This document shows, in pieces, positions 53,247-60,966 of a stretch of 64,000 bases of DNA. The notes below the pieces were generated by a model that saw nothing but the letters and a program-made list of their open reading frames with translations, searched no databases and was not told the origin of the DNA. Origin of the DNA: Kingella negevensis (GTDB lineage: Bacteria; Pseudomonadota; Gammaproteobacteria; Burkholderiales; Neisseriaceae); NCBI RefSeq assembly GCF_030177895.1, contig NZ_CP123448.1, forward strand, positions 434,001-498,000, in the 5' to 3' direction. The stretch's first letter is position 1. Every line of letters begins with the position of its first letter. Both the position numbers and the translations under genes were made by a program.

Positions 53247-54283
53247 TTTATTTAATTACTGGCGGCATGGGTACGGGTAAGACTTCTTTAGCCGTTGAAA
53301 TGATTTTAAATAATTATGAAGGATTGTTTAAAATTGAGAGTGAAGATGGTACGCTCATAGACCGCCCTCTATACTTCTGTCATATCGATGGATTAGATGA
53401 ACAGAAATTTAAAGCGCACAGAATTACTGAACAAGAAATACAGTCTGCGCCGTTGAATGAAATTTTGCCTGAGGGTTCTGTACTATTGATTGATGAATGT
53501 GATTACACTTATCCGCTCCGCTCTTCAGCTCGTGCCGTTCCGCCTTATATTCAGACATTAAAAGAATTGCGACACGATGGGTTTACTCTCATTCTTATGA
53601 CGCAGCATCCTAGTATGGTGGATAAATATATTAGACAGCTCGTTAATAAGCACATTCATCTTGAGCGCAAAGCGGTTGGTACTAAACGCTATGAGTGGTA
53701 TCACTGCGAAGAGAATTTAAATGTAACTACATTCGCTTCGTCTATTGAGCAATTTTATAAACCATCTGCCGAAGCACAAAAATATTTTAAATCCGCTTCT
53801 AAACACGTGAAGTTTAAAAAAAAGCTACCTTGGGTTTTGAAGCTATTGCCAGTCGGAGCTCTGGTGCTTGTCTTTTTGGTGTTTCGAATTATTAACGGTT
53901 GGCAGAATAAGGCTGATACGCTGAAGGGGGCTATAGCAGCAACTGAAACAACAATCAGTCCAAAGACTGAGCCGTCCGCGTCCTCGCCTGTTTCAGCCCT
54001 TGATTTCAAGGGGGGAACTAGAGGAACGGAAGGACATGCTTCGGAGGTGCTTGGGGTTGCGGTTGCTGACTATGTCCCGCGTATCCCGTCTTTGCCTGAA
54101 ACTAAACCAATCTATGATAGGTTAAGAAGACCTGTGAATATGGAAACAGTAGCAGGTTGCGTTAAAAGCAAAAATAGCTGTAATTGTTACACCGAACAGG
54201 CGACTAAAGTTTTTGTAAGTAAGGAAATGTGTGCTTACTGGGCTGAGAACGGAATATTCCAAATTTATAAAAAACATGGATAA
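53243..54283 (+). CDS. Zot-type assembly ATPase, copy 4
   Basis: Identical protein to 34878; overlapping short frame at 54276-54335. Confidence 0.92.
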   Translation: MIYLITGGMGTGKTSLAVEMILNNYEGLFKIESEDGTLIDRPLYFCHIDGLDEQKFKAHRITEQEIQSAPLNEILPEGSVLLIDECDYTYPLRSSARAVPPYIQTLKELRHDGFTLILMTQHPSMVDKYIRQLVNKHIHLERKAVGTKRYEWYHCEENLNVTTFASSIEQFYKPSAEAQKYFKSASKHVKFKKKLPWVLKLLPVGALVLVFLVFRIINGWQNKADTLKGAIAATETTISPKTEPSASSPVSALDFKGGTRGTEGHASEVLGVAVADYVPRIPSLPETKPIYDRLRRPVNMETVAGCVKSKNSCNCYTEQATKVFVSKEMCAYWAENGIFQIYKKHG

Positions 54284-54402
54284 CACGCAAGTAGCACAAT
54301 CTGCTGCCCCTGTTGCCTCTGTATCAGGACAATAGATTTGAAGCGTGGGGTTCAAAAAAAGACCCAGCCCAAGCGGGGCTTTTTTTGTTTACCTGAGCGG
54401 AG

Positions 54403-54603
54403 AACGGTTTTTTTATTTGTCGTATCAGTCCAATGAGTTTTCGCTTAGGGGTTATGCGTTCGTAATCGCAAAAAAGTGAGCACAGTCAAGGTCGCTGTGG
54501 CGTTCATTTTAACCTTGACTGTGCTCACTTTTTTGTGATTTCGTGTAGCATAATTCCTAAGCGGAAACTTGTTGGAATGATAGACAAATAAAAAAAAACC
54601 GTT
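54403..54603. repeat. 201-bp near-palindrome, copy 4
   Basis: Same structure as at 36038. Confidence 0.85.
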
Positions 54604-54732
54604 CGTAGCGGTTCGCTTCGGTAGCTTGATTTTCTTCTCATAAATACTCATCATAAATGCTCATTATTGGAACTTAACAAATATTACAAATTATTGAAAT
54701 TTACCTGCTCTTTCCCTAAAAATTTTGGTATT

Positions 54733-55068
54733 TTAACGATTTCTATATTTGTAGTATTTGCGTGTGAAACAACGCGCATTCATCCGCTCAGTTGCATTGC
54801 AAACAGTCGCAACCCAGTAAATTTGTTTGATGATTTCCTGCTCGCTTGGTTTGGCGCGTGGATACTCAAGAGATAAGATGATTTCCAGTGGGTGGCAATA
54901 ACAAAGCTCTGCTATTTCAAGACACTTAGCTACAGGTAGTCTTAAACGCTCTTTTCTGTACTGCGAGATTGTTGCGGTGGTAACTTGCCAATATTTTGCC
55001 AGTTGATAATCACTTTTGAAGTTTTTACGTTTCTTGAACGTGTCTAGCCAGTTGTTTATGTTTTGCAT
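54733..55068 (-). CDS. Phage HTH regulator, copy 5
   Basis: Identical protein to copies 2-4. Confidence 0.8.
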   Translation of the reverse strand: MQNINNWLDTFKKRKNFKSDYQLAKYWQVTTATISQYRKERLRLPVAKCLEIAELCYCHPLEIILSLEYPRAKPSEQEIIKQIYWVATVCNATERMNARCFTRKYYKYRNR

Positions 55069-55230
55069 AAAAAGACACCTGAGTTTTATTTTTGCTATGC
55101 GCAATAATAATGCTTAGGTGTCTTTTTTTGTAGTTCGCAAATGCTAACCATGCAGCCCAAATCTGAGGGCGTGGGCAGCCGTAGGCTGCTCCGCCCTTTC
55201 CTTGTTTAAGATATAACAACTCAATCGATA

Positions 55231-55416
55231 CTATTTTTTGTTTTTTTGGGCTGCTGCTCTTATGTAATCTTCTTCGGTTATTTTTTCTATCCCTTTCAAG
55301 ATAAGTAAATTCAAAATTTCTGTTTCTTTGAAACCTGTTTTTGTCGTAATGATTGCTCGCGTGAACTGCTCTTTTACTTTTTCCCATGTTGGGTCTTGAA
55401 TATGTTTACTAGGCAT
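55231..55416 (-). CDS. Type B small regulator, copy 5
   Basis: Identical protein to 42999. Confidence 0.7.
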   Translation of the reverse strand: MPSKHIQDPTWEKVKEQFTRAIITTKTGFKETEILNLLILKGIEKITEEDYIRAAAQKNKK

Positions 55417-55580
55417 TTTTTGCTAACTCCGCTCTGTTTGATTTCTAAATAATATTTTTTCTGCGTTTCTGTGTAAATATTTTCTTGACAACTTAGAAAC
55501 TAAGTTTGTATTATTCGCGACAAATATATTTTCTAAGAAAATAGTTTCATGTGAAACATTAAACAAGGCAAGGTTTAATT

Positions 55581-56522
55581 ATGGCTAGTTCTACAGCTAA
55601 ACCAGCTTTTGCGCTGGTTGAGAATATTCAGTCGTTTATCAGTTATTTCGGCATTCAGAACTGTGGGTTTCTGACGCTCACTTTTTCCGATGACGTTAAA
55701 TGTGTGTATGAAGCTTCTAAACGCTTTAACAGCTTCAGAACGAATTTCTTAACGAAAGTTACGCTTTCTTATATCGGGGTTTACGAACGACACAAATCAG
55801 GTCGCATTCATTTTCATTTTGTCGTGGCGTTTCCTGAGAATGTGCTTTTTGAATATCGTAACGGTGTTCAAGTGATGTTCAATCACGATGAAGTAAAACA
55901 ACGTAATTACAAGAGTGCTAACAAATATCTGCGCTCTATGTGGAAACTGTTTCGTGAGTCTGTGCCTAAATATGGGTTCGGGGAACGTGGTTCGCAAATC
56001 CTTCCTATTTACAGTGAGAAAGGCATTGCGCGTTATCTTGCTAAATATCTGACTAAGGGCATGATTGATAGACAACCACGCGATAAAGGTTTTCGGTTAG
56101 TACGTTCTACTTCAGGCAAGAAGGCGTTGTTATGGAAACAAGTTTCAGGCTCGTTTGCTTGGAATGCGGATAGTTCCAAAGAATGGCGTAAAGCGTTGGC
56201 TTTTCATATTCTTGAGAAGTCGAATATTGCAAAGTTCCGCTTAAGCCGTGTAACGGATTTTTCAAGAATGGGCGATAAATTTAAGACTGCTCTTGAGAAA
56301 CTGGCTGTAATGAATAGCACGAATTACAGCAAGATAATGGGCTCGCTGTATGGCTCTAATTGGTGCTACAAACAAAAGGATTTAATTTGGGACGATTATC
56401 AGAAGTTTAAAGAAAGAATTGAACGCGGTGAACCGTTGGTTTTCCATTACTGGGAAATGGGTTTACAGCAGTATGAGCGCGTTTCTTATGATTTTTTGAC
56501 TGGTAAAGTGAGTTCTTTATGA
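55581..56522 (+). CDS. Replication initiator, copy 5
   Basis: Identical protein to copy 2. Confidence 0.9.
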   Translation: MASSTAKPAFALVENIQSFISYFGIQNCGFLTLTFSDDVKCVYEASKRFNSFRTNFLTKVTLSYIGVYERHKSGRIHFHFVVAFPENVLFEYRNGVQVMFNHDEVKQRNYKSANKYLRSMWKLFRESVPKYGFGERGSQILPIYSEKGIARYLAKYLTKGMIDRQPRDKGFRLVRSTSGKKALLWKQVSGSFAWNADSSKEWRKALAFHILEKSNIAKFRLSRVTDFSRMGDKFKTALEKLAVMNSTNYSKIMGSLYGSNWCYKQKDLIWDDYQKFKERIERGEPLVFHYWEMGLQQYERVSYDFLTGKVSSL

Positions 56523-56609
56523 TAATTTTTTTGTGTTTTGTTTTATTTGAATATGTTTTGATTTTTTAGTTTAAGTTTTTTTTAGTTTAAGTTTAAGGAT
56601 TTTTTGATT

Positions 56610-56903
56610 GTGTTTAAAGTGAATGGTTTTATTTTGGGTGCGGACTCTTTGACTAAAGGTAAAGAAGGTAAGCATTTAGACCTTTGTGTTTTGCATTTGC
56701 TCGTCCCTTCTGTTAATGGCTTTGTGCCATATAACTGTTTTTTCGGCGTGGCTCGTGATGCCGATGGCATTAACTCGCTCGTTCGAAATAATGGCGGTAA
56801 TCCAGTTGCAGCTACTTTTGATTTTGCGTTTTCTACTTTCAACAATCAGACAAATTTCCGTTTAATGGGGTATTTGCCTGCTTCTGTTCCTGCCGCTAAG
56901 TAG
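56610..56903 (+). CDS. Probable ssDNA-binding protein, copy 5
   Basis: Identical protein to 38262. Confidence 0.6.
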   Translation: MFKVNGFILGADSLTKGKEGKHLDLCVLHLLVPSVNGFVPYNCFFGVARDADGINSLVRNNGGNPVAATFDFAFSTFNNQTNFRLMGYLPASVPAAK

Positions 56904-57099
56904 TAGAAATTAGGGGTTTTAGGCGTTTTTCCCCTGCGCTTTGCGCTCTTGCCGTAAAAAATGCCAAAAATTTGCCGCGCGGAAAGCCCGCGCCGTGTGC
57001 GGGAAACCGCGCAAAAATTTTGGGCATTTTATGGGCTGTCGCGCTTGCCTCTGAAAGTGCGGTTTTTATCTTCAATTTTTTTGTGAAAGGTCTATGACT

Positions 57100-57330
57100 A
57101 TGAACGTAAAACAAAAACTGATTGCTGTTGCTGGTAATCAAAAAGCTAAATTGGCTGCGGTTGGTACTGCTGCCCTTGCAGTGTCTTCAGGCGCGTCGGC
57201 TGCTATTCCTCCTGAAGTAACTAAAGCGATTACTGACGGTTTTGCCGATGCTCAACTGGTTGCTTATGCAATCTTGACTGGTTTGGCTGTTATTTACGGC
57301 ATCTCTTTGGCTAAACGCTTGCTGAAATAA
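57100..57330 (+). CDS. Major coat protein, copy 5
   Basis: Identical protein to 32619. Confidence 0.9.
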   Translation: MNVKQKLIAVAGNQKAKLAAVGTAALAVSSGASAAIPPEVTKAITDGFADAQLVAYAILTGLAVIYGISLAKRLLK

Positions 57331-57348
57331 AATAGTGGGAGTTTTTGC

Positions 57349-57633
57349 GTGGGTTATCAAGTCGGTAACACTTGCTATTCTTCTCGGGAACTTGCGGAGA
57401 ATGTTTTATTTTCGCAAGTTCCGCCAAAAATTACCGAGAGCGGAATTGTGCAAGTGAAATTTGTGAATCATCGTTGGGAATTTCAAGGGCAAGTTTTAAC
57501 GTCAAATTTACCGCAATGCTCTGAGACTGAGAACTTTAAAAACGGTTATGAATTTGCGCTGCTTTTTTTGCCAATGGTTGTTATGCTGGTTTGTATAAAA
57601 TTTGTTTCTCGCCTATTTACTATCGGTCATTGA
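57349..57633 (+). CDS. Small membrane/minor virion protein, copy 5
   Basis: Identical protein to 32868. Confidence 0.7.
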   Translation: MGYQVGNTCYSSRELAENVLFSQVPPKITESGIVQVKFVNHRWEFQGQVLTSNLPQCSETENFKNGYEFALLFLPMVVMLVCIKFVSRLFTIGH

Positions 57634-57669
57634 AATGTTTGATTTCTATTTTTTTTCAGGGGTCGCACA

Positions 57670-59046
57670 ATGCGCTATTCTAATTTACTTCTTGTTGCGG
57701 CTTTAATGCCGCTTTTTTTATTCCGTCCTGCTTATTCTTTTGTTCCTGCTGTTCCTCTTCCTCCTGTTCCTGTTGTTCCTGCTCCTATAGGTGGTGGGGT
57801 GATTCCTGGAGATATTATTCCAGGTTCCTCTGGTTCTGGTGGTAAATCAGATATTTCTCTAGATTGTTATTTAAATCTTACTTGTGCGGTTGTTGACTCT
57901 GTTAGAAATGCAATGCGCGGTTCTAATAGTTCAGATAGCTCTAATAATTCAGTTGGTTCGGGTTCTGCTAATTCGAGCGGTTCTAACAATTCAGGAGGTT
58001 CTACACCTCCGCCATCTACGGGTAATGGTTCGGGTACTAATGGCGGTTCAGGTAGTAGCGGTTCGGTTGATGCTACTGCTTCGGCTGCAATTATTGCGTG
58101 GCGTGATAAATGGGTACACATTTTTAATAGTATGAATGAAGAAGCTAAATCAATTAAAGACGGTCTGGCAAGAGATTTGGTTTGGTGTGCTAATGTTTAT
58201 CAGTACGGTTCTGATGCTCATGCTGAATGTTCTGAATATAAACGTAAGCTTGCTAATGATGAGTTAGAGCGTTTGCGACAGAGAATAGATAAAGCTAAGG
58301 AACTTAAAGACAAGGAGTTTCAAGAGTTGCAAAAGAAATTAAATGTTAATGTCTCGGTCGGAACGCCGAATGTAAATGTTACTGGCGGTGGCGTGGCTGC
58401 TGGCGTGGCTAATGGTGGTAATAATCAGGCTTGTAAAATTAATGGCGTGTGGATGCCGTGTAGCGGTGTTGGTACAAGTAATAATCCCGATTTAAGCGGT
58501 TTGGGTTCGGGGGTTGAAGGCATTGCTGGTACAGGTTCTAACTCATCTGCTGGTTCTAATGCTGGTTCTAATACGAATGTTAATAACAATACTGCAACTA
58601 ACACAAATACTAATACAAATATTAGTAATTCTAGTGCTTCAACGAATAGCAGTGTTCATTCTACAGCTTCAAATTCTACAGTAAATAATATTACAAATAA
58701 CTACGGCATTCAGGAATTGCCTAAGACAGAAAGCATGTCTGATTTTTGTAAGGCTCACCCTAATTCTGGTTCTTGTGTTGAATGGTCTGATGATGGGTTA
58801 AAAAGTGCCTCTGCTGCTTCTTCAACTTCTCTTCAGTCTAAGGTCATTAATATTCGTCCGAGTGGATTTTTTACTGGCTCTATCAGATATGGTTGTCCTA
58901 AGCCTGAAGAGGTAAAAATGAGGGTAGGTAATTTCTCTTTAGCTTATGACGGTCTTTGTGAGTTTGCTAGTCGTATTTCTCCCTTTGTGATTATTACTTT
59001 TTATATTCTGACTGCGTTTTCTGTTTTGAAATTTGTGAGGAGATAA
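57670..59046 (+). CDS. TspB-like adsorption protein, copy 5
   Basis: Identical protein to 33189. Confidence 0.82.
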   Translation: MRYSNLLLVAALMPLFLFRPAYSFVPAVPLPPVPVVPAPIGGGVIPGDIIPGSSGSGGKSDISLDCYLNLTCAVVDSVRNAMRGSNSSDSSNNSVGSGSANSSGSNNSGGSTPPPSTGNGSGTNGGSGSSGSVDATASAAIIAWRDKWVHIFNSMNEEAKSIKDGLARDLVWCANVYQYGSDAHAECSEYKRKLANDELERLRQRIDKAKELKDKEFQELQKKLNVNVSVGTPNVNVTGGGVAAGVANGGNNQACKINGVWMPCSGVGTSNNPDLSGLGSGVEGIAGTGSNSSAGSNAGSNTNVNNNTATNTNTNTNISNSSASTNSSVHSTASNSTVNNITNNYGIQELPKTESMSDFCKAHPNSGSCVEWSDDGLKSASAASSTSLQSKVINIRPSGFFTGSIRYGCPKPEEVKMRVGNFSLAYDGLCEFASRISPFVIITFYILTAFSVLKFVRR

Positions 59047-59050
59047 AACC

Positions 59051-59362
59051 ATGGCTTTGCCTCTTATTCCGATTATTTCGACGGCTATTGTTACAGCTTT
59101 GACTTCATCTGTCGGCAAATTAGCTATTCAGGCTTTAACATCTATTGGGTTCGGTTATGTTATGTATCAAGGTTTTGATGTTTTAATGATTGAGCTGAAT
59201 GCCAGGGTTTCGAAAGGATTGAGTGATATTCCGTATAGCTTATTAGCTTTGTTGAGCATAAGCGGTTTTTTGGACGGTATTCAAATTATGCTGGGTGGCA
59301 TGGGTGTTGCGGTGTCTTTGATGATTACGCAAAGAATGGCGTTTTTCGGAGTGGATAAATGA
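59051..59362 (+). CDS. DUF2523-like minor coat protein, copy 5
   Basis: Identical protein to 34570. Confidence 0.85.
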   Translation: MALPLIPIISTAIVTALTSSVGKLAIQALTSIGFGYVMYQGFDVLMIELNARVSKGLSDIPYSLLALLSISGFLDGIQIMLGGMGVAVSLMITQRMAFFGVDK

Positions 59363-60399
59363 TTTATTTAATTACTGGCGGCATGGGTACGGGTAAGACT
59401 TCTTTAGCCGTTGAAATGATTTTAAATAATTATGAAGGATTGTTTAAAATTGAGAGTGAAGATGGTACGCTCATAGACCGCCCTCTATACTTCTGTCATA
59501 TCGATGGATTAGATGAACAGAAATTTAAAGCGCACAGAATTACTGAACAAGAAATACAGTCTGCGCCGTTGAATGAAATTTTGCCTGAGGGTTCTGTACT
59601 ATTGATTGATGAATGTGATTACACTTATCCGCTCCGCTCTTCAGCTCGTGCCGTTCCGCCTTATATTCAGACATTAAAAGAATTGCGACACGATGGGTTT
59701 ACTCTCATTCTTATGACGCAGCATCCTAGTATGGTGGATAAATATATTAGACAGCTCGTTAATAAGCACATTCATCTTGAGCGCAAAGCGGTTGGTACTA
59801 AACGCTATGAGTGGTATCACTGCGAAGAGAATTTAAATGTAACTACATTCGCTTCGTCTATTGAGCAATTTTATAAACCATCTGCCGAAGCACAAAAATA
59901 TTTTAAATCCGCTTCTAAACACGTGAAGTTTAAAAAAAAGCTACCTTGGGTTTTGAAGCTATTGCCAGTCGGAGCTCTGGTGCTTGTCTTTTTGGTGTTT
60001 CGAATTATTAACGGTTGGCAGAATAAGGCTGATACGCTGAAGGGGGCTATAGCAGCAACTGAAACAACAATCAGTCCAAAGACTGAGCCGTCCGCGTCCT
60101 CGCCTGTTTCAGCCCTTGATTTCAAGGGGGGAACTAGAGGAACGGAAGGACATGCTTCGGAGGTGCTTGGGGTTGCGGTTGCTGACTATGTCCCGCGTAT
60201 CCCGTCTTTGCCTGAAACTAAACCAATCTATGATAGGTTAAGAAGACCTGTGAATATGGAAACAGTAGCAGGTTGCGTTAAAAGCAAAAATAGCTGTAAT
60301 TGTTACACCGAACAGGCGACTAAAGTTTTTGTAAGTAAGGAAATGTGTGCTTACTGGGCTGAGAACGGAATATTCCAAATTTATAAAAAACATGGATAA
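59359..60399 (+). CDS. Zot-type assembly ATPase, copy 5
   Basis: Identical protein to 34878; overlapping short frame at 60392-60451. Confidence 0.92.
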   Translation: MIYLITGGMGTGKTSLAVEMILNNYEGLFKIESEDGTLIDRPLYFCHIDGLDEQKFKAHRITEQEIQSAPLNEILPEGSVLLIDECDYTYPLRSSARAVPPYIQTLKELRHDGFTLILMTQHPSMVDKYIRQLVNKHIHLERKAVGTKRYEWYHCEENLNVTTFASSIEQFYKPSAEAQKYFKSASKHVKFKKKLPWVLKLLPVGALVLVFLVFRIINGWQNKADTLKGAIAATETTISPKTEPSASSPVSALDFKGGTRGTEGHASEVLGVAVADYVPRIPSLPETKPIYDRLRRPVNMETVAGCVKSKNSCNCYTEQATKVFVSKEMCAYWAENGIFQIYKKHG

Positions 60400-60518
60400 C
60401 ACGCAAGTAGCACAATCTGCTGCCCCTGTTGCCTCTGTATCAGGACAATAGATTTGAAGCGTGGGGTTCAAAAAAAGACCCAGCCCAAGCGGGGCTTTTT
60501 TTGTTTACCTGAGCGGAG

Positions 60519-60719
60519 AACGGTTTTTTTATTTGTCGTATCAGTCCAATGAGTTTTCGCTTAGGGGTTATGCGTTCGTAATCGCAAAAAAGTGAGCACA
60601 GTCAAGGTCGCTGTGGCGTTCATTTTAACCTTGACTGTGCTCACTTTTTTGTGATTTCGTGTAGCATAATTCCTAAGCGGAAACTTGTTGGAATGATAGA
60701 CAAATAAAAAAAAACCGTT
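60519..60719. repeat. 201-bp near-palindrome, copy 5
   Basis: Same structure as at 36038; the last phage-specific structure before the right att site. Confidence 0.85.
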
Positions 60720-60748
60720 CGTAGCGGTTCGCTTCGGTAGCTTGATTT

Positions 60749-60777
60749 TCTTCTCATAAATGCTCATTATTCGAACT
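60749..60777. promoter_or_regulatory. Right edge of array (attR)
   Basis: Phage XerD-like half TCTTCTCATAA, spacer ATGCTCA, then TTATTCGAACT. This last arm differs from the phage arm (TTATTGGAACT) and matches the neisserial XerC arm TTATGCGAACT at 10 of 11, so it is the host's. The phage side lacks 13 bp found at the internal junctions. From 60778 to 60966 is AT-rich narG leader with no gene. Confidence 0.8.
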
Positions 60778-60966
60778 TAACAAATTATAGATAATGTTGC
60801 ATTGATTTTAGTGATTCTTTAAGTTCGTTTTCTAAAATACATCTAAATAACTATTCAAATACATCTTTATACCTAATAAATCTGCGCTTTATAAGCATAG
60901 CTGAAAATCAAAATACCTTTTAAAATCCACGAACTTCATTTTTGCAACAACCATAAGAAAAATATC

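Larger units (their letters stand above)
30193..60766. mobile_element. Five tandem inovirus prophages at dif
   Basis: Units run 30193-36298 (6106 bp), 36299-42431 (6133), 42432-48547 (6116), 48548-54663 (6116) and 54664-60766 (6103), all in the same orientation and each complete. The unit border is set at the centre/XerC-arm junction, the point where left edge, internal junctions and right edge agree. No integrase, transposase or uptake sequence is present. Gene order matches neisserial filamentous phages carrying TspB and Zot-like genes. Confidence 0.95.

Noticed and set aside
30193..60766. The repeats might be a CRISPR or satellite-type array.
   Set aside because: The repeat unit is a complete 6.1-kb phage genome with coding capacity, not short repeats with spacers.
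30193..60766. Piv/Irg-type transposase as in meningococcal Nf phages.
   Set aside because: No such frame exists in any unit; the dif-like edges explain integration without it.
60776..60803. A second dif-like alignment in the opposite orientation (around ACTTAACAAAT-TATAGA-TAATG).
   Set aside because: Its outer half matches dif poorly, and the site does not explain the observed junctions, whereas the site at 60749-60777 does.
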